Origin: Chrysoporthe austroafricana
Taxonomy: Eukaryota; Ascomycota; Sordariomycetes; Diaporthales; Cryphonectriaceae
Direction: 5' to 3'
NCBI GenBank assembly: GCA_001051155.2
Contig: JYIP02000014.1
Coordinates: forward strand, 1-64,000
Length of the DNA: 64,000 bases
Under the pieces are notes generated by a model. That model had not been told where the DNA came from. It was given only the letters and a program-made list of their open reading frames with translations, and made no database searches. Shown here one piece after another: positions 51,384-62,488 of this stretch. The position numbers and the translations under genes are program-made. Position 1 is the stretch's first letter. Each line of letters begins with the position of its first letter.

Positions 51384-51530
51384 CACTGCCATCCGTAGAG
51401 CAAAGTCCATCAGAAGCTTCCAAGCCGCTTTGTTATTCCTAAATTACTTTGGAACGCCGTTTCAACACCTTAACGAGGACATTCTTGGTCACTGAATTCT
51501 ATCTCCCATAGACAACACTCCAAAGCAATC

Positions 51531-51932
51531 ATGCGTGCTTTCACTGTTAGTAATCGTGCTTAGATCAAAGGTCCGAAGCCCTCTATAGCGGTGCTGTAAC
51601 TGAAACGACCTTTTTTGCAGATTACCGCCTTGTGTAGTCTCGTTGCTATTGGCGAGGCCACAACAGTCTCCTTCCAAACTTGGGGAGACAGTACCTGCTC
51701 TACGGACTATTACGGCGAAGGTGAAGCTAGCAGCAGTTGCCAGGTTCTGGACCAGTATGCAGAGTCGCTCAAAGTCTGGGCGAGCGATTCATCGGGAGTA
51801 ACATGCCTTTTACACATTTACTCAGATACCGCGTGTGAAAATCAGGTTGCTCAGATTGGCTATATTACGAACACTTCTCCGGGCAGCTGCATTGAGACTG
51901 GATTCTGGAGTTACTTAACAACTGGATGCTGA
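51531..51932 (+). CDS. Small secreted six-cysteine protein, 108 aa, two exons
   Basis: Exons 51,531-51,545 and 51,621-51,932. The intron at 51,546-51,620 has GTTAGT at the 5' end, a TGTAACTGA branch-like site and TTTTTTGCAG at the 3' end. Splicing in phase 0 gives MRAFT joined to ITALCSLVAIGEA, a good signal peptide, with likely cleavage before TTVSFQTWGD. The mature part of about 90 residues holds six cysteines (STCSTD, SSCQ, VTCLL, TACEN, GSCIE and a C-terminal Cys), enough for three disulfides, and is rich in Ser, Thr and acidic residues. No family recognised. Small cysteine-rich secreted proteins of fungi include effectors and antimicrobial proteins; which this is cannot be told from sequence. 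Without splicing the downstream frame has no ATG, only TTG at 51,615. Confidence 0.8.
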
Positions 51933-52797
51933 ATGTACTGCATTGAATTATAAAAATGCTATACGGGTTAGACATGGTGCGACGACTCGAACTTTCACAA
52001 CGTGTTTTGTATTTGAAGTTTTCATTCTATAAACTCAATTTGAGACACTGAGAATCTGAAAATGGCTTTAATGGCTTGAATCCTCTAAAGCAAAATAGCA
52101 GACAGCAACTTTCTTGATCAAGAATACGAAAACAAAAGCAGCTTAGATGTGTAAATTATTAACTCAGCGCCGGCCCGCGCTGCCTAGGGTCCGCCTCGCC
52201 CGGACAACTCTACAACGCGAGTTCATTTAATACGAGGAAATATGCATATTAATACTTAGTTGATTTAAAGGAATAATGTTATAAGTCGGGTTATCTTTTA
52301 ACTTTAAGCCCGATCTTTTCTTTCGACAACTTGACTTGCATTTCTATTTGAATTCTTTTATTATTTCGATATACGTATTATATAGCCAAACCGTAATATA
52401 TATAATGTATCTCGTTTTAGCTATTGTCTGTTTTAATACACATTTAAACCATTCAAGCTAGTTATTTCAAATTTAATACTAACTATAAAGTACAAACATT
52501 AAAGCTTTATTAACTATAATTATAATTAAATTAAGATACTAATGAGAAATATGCGCTTCGCGTATTGGATGGAATATGTCGGTGAACAAGTATAATAATG
52601 ACTATAATTGCGTACATACTGCTTAAATATTCTAGATTTTCTAGGGTGACGAGCACGGCAACCCAGTAAGTCCTTACAAAAATAAACATTATTCCAATTA
52701 ACAAGGCTTCTCGACTCCGAAAGATGCGAACACAAACTCACACCCACTAGGTTCACCCCGGAATGATTTAGACGTACCGCCATCGTCACTACCATCT
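51933..52797. other. Intergenic, AT-rich patch
   Basis: AT-rich between about 52,220 and 52,560, with a short GC-rich stretch at 52,165-52,215. No gene seen. It contains the 3' flanks of two convergent genes. Confidence 0.5.
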
Positions 52798-53709
52798 TTA
52801 AGCGGCAGAGGTGCTGTTGTGTGAACCGTGGTGTGTACCGTTGTGCATTCCATTGTGCACACCGTCGTCGTATGTTCCCGGGGAGATATGGCGTGCCTTC
52901 TCGTGCGTGTGGTCAGCCTGGCGAATGGTAAGGCCAAGATCAGCGGGATCGATCTTGTTATGGCCGAGCAATAGGAGAATTCCAAAGCCGGGCTTGGCAA
53001 AAATGTCAAGGATTCCGTAGAAGGTGGCCTCGGAATCGGGGTGGATAACATTGCCACCTTCGGACAGGCCCCACGCAATTGGATAGAGGAACCAGAGGAA
53101 GATGGTCAGTACACCACACCGGATGAATGTAGAGTGGACGGACCCGCCAAGGGCTGCGGCATGGCGGCGGGCATCGACGAGGAGCTCGTACACGACGAAG
53201 AAGAAGGCAAACATGCCAAAGACCCAATAGCCCCATTTGTAGGAAGTCTGGGTGAGGGCACCAACCAGACCGGTGACAATCATGATCTCGTCGGCCAGAA
53301 CGGTGATCAACAGCGTAGGCCAAGGGACGCCGGCCGTCAAGAGAAGATCCGTAAGCAGTAGAGGGGTGGTGACGAACCAGTCGACGTATCGGACCCAGAA
53401 AATCTCTCGAGTACCAGCAGCCTGAGTGATGCTGCCAGGTCGGATGAACTCGGCCTGAATAGGGGTCTGTCCCAAATCGGAGCCCATTGACCAGTAAGCG
53501 ATGCAGGCCACAGCCGTGATCCCAGCAGTGATATAGTGGAAGAGGCGATGCGTCTGGGGCTTGGTCATCGCCATGCCCATGAAGACGAGTGTCGAGACGC
53601 CCATCACAGCGCATACTGCGAAGTACCAGTCTGACGCGTGGACGGTAATCTGGAGGGCAGCATGTTGTGCTACCACGCTGTTCACATTTAGCGCCTGATT
53701 TCCAGACAT
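52798..53709 (-). CDS. Microbial (type I) rhodopsin, proton-pump type, CarO-like, 303 aa
   Basis: Seven-helix retinal protein of the plasma membrane. From M1 at 53,709, using bacteriorhodopsin equivalents: R107 (R82), D110 (D85 acceptor), T114 (T89), D121 (D96 donor) in RYVDWFVTTPLLLTDL; E217 and E227 at the proton-release positions; D235 (D212); K239 (K216), the retinal Schiff-base lysine in LDIFAKPGFG. The D-T-D triad with both carboxylates predicts light-driven outward proton pumping, as in fungal CarO-type opsins, and not a carboxylate-less nop-like sensor. The frame is open 34 codons upstream, but TATTCTTTTTCACAG just before 53,760 looks like a 3' splice site, so I take the inner ATG. 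The C-terminus has an unusual His/Asn/Gly-rich tail. A divergent carotenoid oxygenase 2 kb away would supply retinal. Confidence 0.9.
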   Translation of the reverse strand: MSGNQALNVNSVVAQHAALQITVHASDWYFAVCAVMGVSTLVFMGMAMTKPQTHRLFHYITAGITAVACIAYWSMGSDLGQTPIQAEFIRPGSITQAAGTREIFWVRYVDWFVTTPLLLTDLLLTAGVPWPTLLITVLADEIMIVTGLVGALTQTSYKWGYWVFGMFAFFFVVYELLVDARRHAAALGGSVHSTFIRCGVLTIFLWFLYPIAWGLSEGGNVIHPDSEATFYGILDIFAKPGFGILLLLGHNKIDPADLGLTIRQADHTHEKARHISPGTYDDGVHNGMHNGTHHGSHNSTSAA

Positions 53710-55707
53710 TACGTCGGCGTTTTGTGTAGTAATAATTGAGCCGCAGATAATGACCTGTGAAAAAGAATAAATGATCCAGAAGGGGTAGGTACGCTTCGAT
53801 TGAGAAGACACTGGGTGTCAAGAGTTGAGGCCGGACCGTGACTACCAAGACACGACAGTGGGTGAAACGAGGAGCAGAGACGAGTTTTTGAATCTTCGCT
53901 CATACGAGATTGGTGATAGGATTAGTAGAACGAGATGAAATCATTCATGGATCCCCCAGTAGAAGCCCCTGAGTTGACTTACAGAGTCAATTACTTCACG
54001 ATACTCCCTTGGGGGTGAGATTGAGACATTCCCGGTGCCACGGGGTCATTTGCGGCTGGCTCGGAGGGTCATGACGTCTGTGTATGCCACTAGGAAGGTG
54101 GCGATGTAGCGATTTGACCGATGGCGAACGGGTGATTTCTGTGAAGACCTTGAGGTACTGGGCCTGAGAACAATGGGTGGATGGACTATGTCGCAGACGG
54201 CGTTTCAAATTGCCTGCACGTCCAGCTGTCTTGCTTGAAGTAGACATGCCAGGAGCGCCGGTGGCACTTTTCGCGATGTCAGGACACCGTGATTCGCTGC
54301 CGCTCGTTCTACGTTGTCATCCATGCAATGGAGTTGAGTACGTTGCCATAGTGTTGCCATCCGCGGACATGGCGATTAGACCAAAACCACGTGGCGCAGG
54401 GAGGAGCACTAGGCCTAAGAAGGCTCATCCTTTACACTTCACAGATTAATATTAAGCTTCGGAGAGTGTTCAGAATTTTCAAATAAAACTAAGAATAAAG
54501 ATTTTAGGAGGTTGAGGGGGTCTATCAGAAGAACATGCCAGACATGAGCTGCCGAAACTATGGTCTTTGTTTTTCTATTGATAATAGCAAGAGGCGCCAA
54601 AATCAGGATCACGACAGCCAAGATGCATGTCGCATTCGCAAATTACGGCAAATCTCTGCTCCGTGAGGCGCTATTCACGAGTCATTAGGAGCATTGATGT
54701 CGAATTGATGATCTCATGACTACGGTAGAGATTCTAGCGTGTCTTCCCAAGCTAAGAGGCAATGGTCGCCTTAGTCTCCCGCCATGTCTAAATGTCTGTC
54801 TCAATCAAGCTTTGAACTAGCCTCTGACATGAGGCCTTTCGTCATTTCTGGCACTGCCTGGCACGCACCCGCACCTGAACTGCTGATACGATCATTTTTG
54901 GCGCTGGTCGCTGCGGAATTGCTAGGTATCAGGGCGCAGAGAGGGTCCTCTGCCGGCATCGAGAGAAACACGGGTCAGATCTGGCAGAGCGGACTAGATC
55001 TGGGCGACGTCCTCCCATTATGGCGGCCTATCCTCGGCATCGCGGAGAACCATGTAGACGACTCAGGTTCTAGATGGATCTGTCCACTCTAAAGCTGGGA
55101 CGGCCGGCGGTGATTTTGAGGATTATTTCTAAGCAAGTAGGGCACGCCTAGGTCCCGAATCGTATGGGCCTATGGGTAGGCTCACCGTGGCTGCTATCCT
55201 AGCGCCGAGACACGTGAGCCATCGTGTTCTAGTCAACAGCCGTTTGCCCCCTAAGCCTGGTACAGTCTCATGCGTCACCTGGTGAATGGTTTAATCATTG
55301 ACAAGTCTCTCTGATGATCTGGGGCTCTCTTGCCTTACCCACCGTGCCACCGAGAGCGCTTCCTCTGGATGAGGCTGGCGGTAAAACTACCGATGAGATC
55401 CGCTGACTAAATACCGGAAATAGCTTCATGATGAGGTCATAGTAGCCCCATTCTGCCAGGAGATCCACTTCGCGATGTTCAATGTGTCCAGATGCTTCAA
55501 ATTATCATGGTCGAATAGATTCACTCTGCCCCGACAACGCCTCTCGCCACGTGACTACCTCCTTAGCTGCAAGGACGGCATCCTCTATACGCTACGCTCC
55601 CTTGTGTTATAGCATCAATAACTGCAGCCTTGATTACGCACATGAGCGGCCTGAGCGAGCCCTGATACTTTCCTCGGTTTTCCACGACTCGGTCAACTTT
55701 GAGAGCA
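53710..55707. promoter_or_regulatory. Divergent intergenic region between rhodopsin and carotenoid oxygenase
   Basis: About 2.0 kb, normal composition, separating two divergently transcribed genes of one pathway. It probably contains both promoters and a 5' UTR intron of the rhodopsin (acceptor TTCTTTTTCACAG). A 102-codon frame at 54,784-55,092 has no recognisable domain. I cannot point to a specific light-responsive site. Confidence 0.45.
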
Positions 55708-57792
55708 ATGGCTCTCGTTACTGAGGAGCATGTGCATCAAAATGAGCCCGAGCATCGTCACCCGTAAGTTCGACAAAGCTGATGGTATAGCCCGCCTTGA
55801 CATTATCGCACATGGGTCTGACGTTTTTGTAGATACCTATCAGGAAACTTTGCACCTGTTCAAAAAGCCACGTCCCTCACACCATGCACATACACCGGCT
55901 TCATCCCTCATGACCTGGGCGGTGGGCAGTACGTCCGCAATGGGGGGAACCCGGCGACGAACAATGATCCCGGCCGAGATGCTCACTGGTTCGACGGCGA
56001 TGGAATGCTCAGTGGCGTCCTGTTCCGGAGGACAGGCGAGAAGGAATCGATAATCCTACCCGAGTTCGTCAATCAATTCCTGGTCACGGATGTGTATGCG
56101 TACGCAAAGCGAAGCTCTGGCTCTCGTCGAGAAACCTCAGACGGGGCCCTGAGACGGCCTGTTCTGCCAAGCATAACGACGCTCGTAAATCCCTGCACAA
56201 ACGTCTTCACGATCATTTGGGCTGTACTTAGGACCATCATTTTGGTGGTTCTGTCGCACCTATCGGGCGTAAGTTACCCTATCAAGAAGATAAGTGTTGC
56301 AAATACGTCTGTCATTTTTCACGATGGCCGGGCACTGGCGCTCTGCGAGAGTGGGCCACCGCTTCGATTTATTCTACCGACCCTGGAGACAATAGGCTGG
56401 TATAACGGACTAGCAGCCGAGAATGAGCCCGCACACTATGTTTCAGGGGCAATGGGCAGGTTTGGGGGCGAAAGTCTCTTGTGCTTCATGAAAGAGTGGA
56501 CAACCGCGCACCCGCGGGTTGACCCGGTCACCAAAGAGCTGATTGCTTTCCACTCGGTCTTCATAAACCCCTTCTGCTATTATTCCATTGTGCCACCGTC
56601 AGGCACTGAATCTGGAAAGTCATATTTGGGCTCGACACGGTTTTCGATGTCTGTGCCTGGCATTAAAGCTCCCAAGATGATGCACGACTTTGGTGTATCT
56701 CGCAGCCACACAGTCATTCTCGACCTTCCTCTCACGCTTGATCCAGCGAATCTAGCCCGAGGAGTTCCAGTACTATCGTATGACTCGGCTGGGAAATCAC
56801 GCTTCGGAATCTTTCCCAGGTACAATCCGGGCCAGATACAGTGGTTCGAGACCAACCCCTGCGTGGTTTTCCACACAGCTAACTGCTGGGACATGGCGAT
56901 CAAGACGATAGGCATCAACGGCACCAAACTTGAGGAAACATCAGTTAGCCTTCTTGTGTGCCGACTGACTTCTGCATCGCTGGTCTTCAGCGCGGGAAAT
57001 CTGCCCACCCCAGCCGTAAAGCCTGTGCCTCCTGAGTATGCTGAGGAAGAGCAATGCAGACTATATTATTATAACTTTCCTCTCTCGTCGCATAACTCTC
57101 CTGACGATCCCGAACATCGGATCCGGCATCAATGGGCCCTATCTGCCATATCGTTCGAGTTCCCCACGATATCACCCACTCACTCAATGGCACAGGCTCA
57201 ATACATCTACGGTTGCTCCACGGCAGATGCCTCCTACACCGTTGCCCTCGGCAAGGCCGCAAAGATCAGTCACCTCGCAAAGATCGACGTACAGACACTC
57301 ATAGAGCGCGGTATACGGCAACCGCCACAGCCTATCAAAGGGTGCGTCGACACCAGATCTGTTGCTGAAATCGAGGCCACCAACGACCCAGATGACCCCA
57401 TCCAGCTGTTCAAGATGCCGGAGGGTTGTTTCGCGCAAGAAGCGCGTTTTGTGCCCCGCAGGGAAAGAGAGCGAAAGGGTGAGGATGATGGCTGGTTATT
57501 AACATACGTCTTTGACGAGAGCCAGCTCGAGACTAGAGGGGAGCAGGCTGGGGAGTGTAAAGAAGATGCTGTCAGCGAGCTCTGGATTATCGATGCCCGA
57601 ACAATGAAGAACGTGGTGGCTCGGGTTAAATTGCCACAGCGGGTCCCATATGGCCTGCACGGTGCATGGTTTTCCGAAGATGAGGTTGGCGGCCAGAGAC
57701 CTTTCCATGGGCTAAGGACTTTAAATGATACAGTCCAAGGGAAAACATTTTCAAGGAATTTGCAAAGTATGATTGAGCGATGGGTTGGCTGA
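55708..57792 (+). CDS. Carotenoid cleavage oxygenase, CarX-like, 671 aa, two exons
   Basis: RPE65/CCD-family Fe(II) oxygenase, expected to split a C40 carotenoid to retinal. Exons 55,708-55,763 and 55,833-57,792. The 69-bp intron starts GTAAGT and ends TTTTTGTAG, phase 2. Exon 1 encodes MALVTEEHVHQ...EHRH and splices to PYLSGNFAPV, the conserved CCD N-terminus, followed by TPCTYTG, YVRNGGNP and HWFDGDGML. The four iron-binding histidines are visible: H245 (TAHPRVDP), H303 (MMHDFGVS), H366 (FHTANCWD) and H628 (GLHGAWF). Length fits fungal CarX (about 700 residues). The neighbouring rhodopsin supports retinal formation as the role. A torulene-cleaving CarT-like enzyme is the main alternative. 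Carotenoid synthesis genes carRA and carB are not in the window. Confidence 0.9.
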
Positions 57793-58561
57793 TTATGTAG
57801 CTTACATACCTACTCGGGTCACCCTGTATTCCTCTAAACCTTTTAACTCTAATTTTAATTATACCAGAGACATATTCTTCTCGCCTGAGATAGGGGTACT
57901 AACTGCTCATGTCGACCTTCGCCACTTTATTATGCTAGCGCAGATCAAGGACACAATCAGGAGAAGAGGGGTCCGACAGCAGACCTACCGTGTGCCCTTG
58001 GTCACAGGAAATTCTACAAAACCATTATCAAAATGCAAGTGCTGTGCTACCCATATAGTCAAGTGTTCGGATATCAACAATGTTTTTATAGATATTGCTC
58101 GCCTTAACTATTTGCAATGATCTGGTACCCTTTTCCGTCCCTTGATCTGTTCCTAAAAATCGGCTTCCAACAGCAGCACCGGCTATACCTAAAGGCTTAT
58201 GAGTTTACATTCTGATAGTTCTACGGCATTATCAGATGGAACCTCTTCCAGGGACTTCAAACCTCAAGTATAGAATGCATCCACTTTATTAGACGTCCCG
58301 TCTACCTAGCTATTATCGACAAAGCCGTTCTAAGCTTATAATAGCCTTCAACTTTTCAATCACGAAGCCAGACTACTCAAAATGATACCGAAGCTGATAC
58401 TAGAGGGTTTAGCCCATTTGAGTACTTTTATTTGCGGCAGTTAGATCCCACACCATTGATACCTCTAGCGGCGTATTCACCGTTACGGTTAAACTATCAC
58501 AATTAATGGAGTGATGTACAAAGCAATTTACATGTACACTATATTCTCTCGAGGGGCTAGC
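57793..58561. other. Intergenic, no supported gene
   Basis: A 115-codon frame at 57,773-58,120 overlaps the end of the oxygenase and has no protein-like features. Nothing else seen. Confidence 0.5.
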
Positions 58562-59660
58562 TTACTTGCTGGCGGAGAATGATGCTAGTGATTCGTCAGT
58601 ACTGACACTGCGGATGGACCGCGTCGACATGTCAACTTTCAGGGCGACAGATTCACCTACTCTTCCCCTTCCACACAAATACGATACTTCACAAGTGGCA
58701 AGGGCTCGATAGCCTTGGTTTGGGTATGGCAGGTCAATGTTGGAATGCACATAAGCTAGGTATGCCTGATAAGAGACGCAAACGGCGGCGCGGCCTCTCC
58801 CGAACAATCTTCAGCAGGACGGGCAACACAAGTTTATACCAGTACCAACGGCGATACACAGCACGTTCGCGACGGTATCAGTTGGTTAACCATACTCACA
58901 CCATATGGACCTGTCATGAGAACAGGAGTCAAGTCATCGCTTCGCTTGCCTGCGCCGGATTCTAGTCACCCGCAGCAGCTGGGCCTTCTATGGCGGCATG
59001 CTTCGTCGCGGTGGTCTCCGCAAACTTTCCTGTCTCGCCTCTGCTTGCCCTGATGACGTACGAATACCTCAAGCCCCCCTCGGTATCAGCGACCGCAAGT
59101 GAGAGAGGTGTAATTGGATGGCACTTCCAGATGCTTCCATCGTGAAAGCACGCGTTAAAGTGATGACTCGACTCGCAAGGTTGCTGCACGTGTTAAAAAT
59201 CCGGCCTGAAGACATCCCCACCCTTATTATAATCAACCCAGCATATCAGCCGCGTCTGTGCGGGGGCGAAACCACATCTCTTCTTGGACGGCAACCACTG
59301 GTAGTGCAGCAGCGCCAGTCGCACCATCCTGTCCATTCGGCGAAGGAAATACAGGAGGAGATAGTACCCGGGAGAGGAGGACATGCTGCGCTGCAGTCTC
59401 TCTATACCACAGATGCTCGAGCTACCCCGCTGTGTCTCAGTGTCTATCAGCAATGACGCGACTCCATCATCTACTCGACTAGTGAGCAGCCGCCGAGAGA
59501 TCGCCGATATCAACAAAATTCCAAAGATAGAAGACCAGAAGATCCTTGTATATAGAATGCCGACATCATGACCAGAGCACATCACATCACATCCAGGTAC
59601 TCGCACAAGCCCCCGTCGTTGGTGGAGGGCCATGTAGCCCCAGTGGTGCTTTACGTGCTA
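58562..59660 (-). pseudogene. Ferric/cupric reductase (FRE-type) relic with internal deletion and frameshifts
   Basis: Pieces on the minus strand, in the correct order but different frames. N-terminal part: STNDGGLCEYLDVM, then CSGHDVGILYTRIFW, the extracellular and first membrane segment seen in fungal ferric reductases (59,620-59,500). The two are separated by a 5-bp slip: ACATC occurs three times at 59,576-59,590, where two copies keep frame. FAD domain: FHDGSIWKCHPITPLSL and YSYVIRASRGETGKFAE (59,150-59,000), the HPFT-type block. NADPH domain: TPVLMTGPYGVS (58,931-58,896) and NVLCIAVGTGI (58,868-58,836). The membrane core with the haem-ligating histidines, some 300 residues, is absent between the first two parts. 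A dead gene. Confidence 0.65.
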
Positions 59661-61630
59661 CTCGAATTCACACCCCTAAAGTTTAGACGTGCGCTTGCGT
59701 GGATAGCCCTCTCCAGGTCATGATGAAGGTTGTGCCTTTTCGAATATCGCTACGGCCGGTAAGTCACACCACTCCCGATCACACTGGTCTGCCACACCGC
59801 TATGGCAACCACCTCTATATAGTTTATCGTTTCTGAATCAATTCCGGTCCGATTAACTTTATTTTTCTTCACAATAGCTTAATATACTACGTATTCTAAA
59901 TCTGAAATTTTTCAGGCCGTAGAAGCCGTCAAAGTAAGCCAATGAATTCGGAAAGCTTCGGCCGAATAAAGTATTCCATATACAACTGTTCAGAATCGTT
60001 TTGCCAGTATACAAAGATATCGATTAATAGCTGCAGAATTTTGTAAAATCTTTCTATTAATCAAAAGTTAACGACCAGTTAATTAGATTATTATTCAAGA
60101 AAAATTAGAATATCTATTTAGCTATGCCGAATTTAGAATTTATATTCAAAAGCTTCTCGCTATAAAAAGAAACGTGTAATTTTAAAGGAAATAATGAGCT
60201 TAATCTTTTAATAAAAAATCTAGATATTATAACTTGATAAGTTCGACAGATTATTTCAATTTATACCAATAAAGCAATTAATAAATAATTTAATATTGAT
60301 TCGCAGCGCATGCCTATGGTCTTCAGCCGTTCAACGCGTAGCTGAGCAGCAGAATGATTAACATACCGCCGCACAGAGTTTTACTAGATTGCGAGATTCT
60401 CGGGAGGTATGAGCACGTTTTCAAGCCCCATCAGGCCGATGGCCCGATGCCTGCCTAGGGGGTTTCTCACTAACCTAGGAGCTATGATGAGCATGTTTCT
60501 CGCCAATCGGAGCCATGGCGATTTCAAGCCTATTCCAGCCGCTTCACCAAGATCAAAAGTACCAGGCTCCGAAGGCTGAGGCCCATCGGAGGAAGCGCAA
60601 TGGGTCAGGTGAGCAAGTTTCCGTCGCCTGTGATGCGTTGCTGCCACCTTGTTTGCAAATTGTGACCAATGAGGCATTCCCTCCAGATGACGGTGGGTAC
60701 GATCCTGGGAACTTGCGTCCATTCTGCTATCCACTGTTCTGATGAGATCTCCCCGAGTCACCGGGCATGTAACTCATGGGGGGCACAAAACGTCAGGAGG
60801 GTACAGCCAGCTTACGGGAAATGCAGAAGAGCAGATTTTGCAAAAAGTTGGCCAGGTAATAAGTGTTGAGCTAGAAATATTATGATGTCATGCGTCAATT
60901 ATTTATATTTGATAACAAGCTTAACGCATGCCAAGCCGCAAGATATTCAATCGATTAAATATTATTTATAGCAGAATAGTTCTTAAATTGTCAATATATG
61001 CCCTATACTTAGCATATGTAAATATATAACATATATATAATTCAAAGATATTTTCAAATTTAAATATATAATTAACAAACGTGCCATATATACAAATACA
61101 TTTTAAGCATTTTAAATGATAAATTAAACTTATATATAATAATTGTATATATTTCTCGAACTTAGTAGGGTCCAATTCATTTCCGATTATTATTGCGTAA
61201 AGAAAATAATAATAATTTTTTTTCCCCCCTGCATTGACTGTACCCCTTACGACCTAGTTGCAAGCCCCCTCCCCCAGGGGCTTTTTGTACCCCCACGGGT
61301 TAGAACTCTCGGACCATAAGTTCCATGTCGCTGGACAAGGTGGAATAGTGGTGTTGAGCACATTTCTTGCTTGGCTCCGCTCAAATAGAGTACGTGTGTC
61401 GCTCGAATAAATCCCCGTGCTGTCCGGTTTTGTTTCTAGACGAAAGCTGTGTGTGAAAACTCTCCATCTCGTCGTCATCCAGAGCTCAAATTCTCCTTGT
61501 TTCGTCTACCCGAAGGTCTCGAGTCAACTCGGATTCGCAGATCACATCGGACTAGCTGTCTCCTCCGCCAGCCATAAGTACAGTACATTGCAGACCTCAT
61601 CATCGCTCTCTAAAGTCCGTCAGACTCAAG
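59661..61630. other. Intergenic with two AT-rich patches
   Basis: AT-rich at 59,800-60,310 and 60,880-61,240, probably old RIPed remnants, around a GC-normal segment at 60,384-60,870. That segment has overlapping frames on both strands (125 codons minus, 75 codons plus) which I cannot assign. 61,250-61,630 is the likely promoter and 5' UTR of the copper transporter. Confidence 0.5.
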
Positions 61631-62415
61631 ATGGATATGGACATGGACATGAGCTCAATAGCGTGTAACCAGTCGGTGAGGCAGAGCAGCGTTCCCAGAC
61701 CACTCAACAACAAGGCCAGGCTAATATCAGTACTGACAGATGTTATGGAATTGGAACACCATCGACTCATGTAAGCATGATCTTCGCAGTTTTCTTTGTT
61801 TCCCTTGCTCTACAGGCTTTTGAGTGTATGCGTTGAGGCGACCCAAGGTAACACTATTATACCCTACACGAAGGTTTCATCTCAGAATCATGGCACATCG
61901 GCAGCAGTGGTGCCTTTGCGGCGACATGCATTGGCACCATCCTCCTAGTGATGGTGATGGAAGCCCTGAGACGCCTCAGCAGAGAATTTGACGACTGGAT
62001 CTTGCGGAGCTTCCAGGCCGGAGCTGCCAGCCTCGACTCAGCCCATGTGTCACAGCCCTTCCTGGAACACAATGACAGATCTACCTATGGTGGCAGCAAG
62101 ATCACAGTGACTGCAGCGGGCCAGATGCAGCGCAGTCGAACAGTCATGTTCCGCGCGTCACCCCTGCAGCAGTCTCTGAGAGCCGCCATTCATGCTGTGT
62201 CTCTGGGCATTGCTTACATTGTGATGCTGTTGGTTATGAGCTATAACGGCTATGTTATCATATGTGTGATCATCGGCGGTGGGCTCGGCAAGTTCTTTTG
62301 TGACTGGATGACAAGGCGGATTATCTTGAACGTCGGGGGCGCGACAGACGGCACCGCTTCCAACGAGGATGCTGATAACGGGGGGATCGAAGAACCAAGC
62401 GTATGCTGTGGCTAG
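61631..62415 (+). CDS. Ctr-type high-affinity copper transporter, 205 aa, three exons
   Basis: Exons 61,631-61,675, 61,740-61,770 and 61,874-62,415; introns of 64 bp (GTGAGG...GACAG) and 103 bp (GTAAGC...GAAG). The joined start reads MDMDMDMSS...CNQS, then MLWNWNTIDSC, then FISESWHIGSSGAFAATC, the usual fungal Ctr order. The N-terminal Met-rich segment binds Cu(I). TM1 is FAATCIGTILLVMVMEAL. TM2 carries the pore MxxxM (MLLVM), followed by SYNGY. TM3 carries GxxxG (GGGLG). A CC pair near the C-terminus (PSVCCG) fits the Cu(I) exit motif. The protein takes up Cu(I) at the plasma membrane as a trimer, normally after reduction by FRE-type reductases. Its stop is 73 bp from that of the convergent dehydrogenase. 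Confidence 0.9.
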
Positions 62416-62488
62416 GTGAACAGATGCAACCCTCCTCTCGGGCCTTATTCTCAAGAAGACCGGGAAACATTGTCAATGCGAGACCCCA

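Noticed and set aside
51615..51617. TTG as start of the secreted protein
   Set aside because: It lies in the polypyrimidine part of a 3' splice site; the spliced ATG at 51,531 gives a proper signal peptide.
53006..53848. 280-codon minus-strand frame overlapping the rhodopsin
   Set aside because: Alternate-frame shadow of the opsin: Arg/His/Pro-rich, with no domain, while the other frame carries all retinal-protein residues.
54784..55092. 102-codon plus-strand frame between opsin and oxygenase, considered as a relic of carRA
   Set aside because: No phytoene synthase or lycopene cyclase motif could be matched; left as part of the intergenic region.
56580..57008. 142-codon frame antisense to the carotenoid oxygenase
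   Set aside because: Lies wholly within a conserved CCD coding region and has no independent features.
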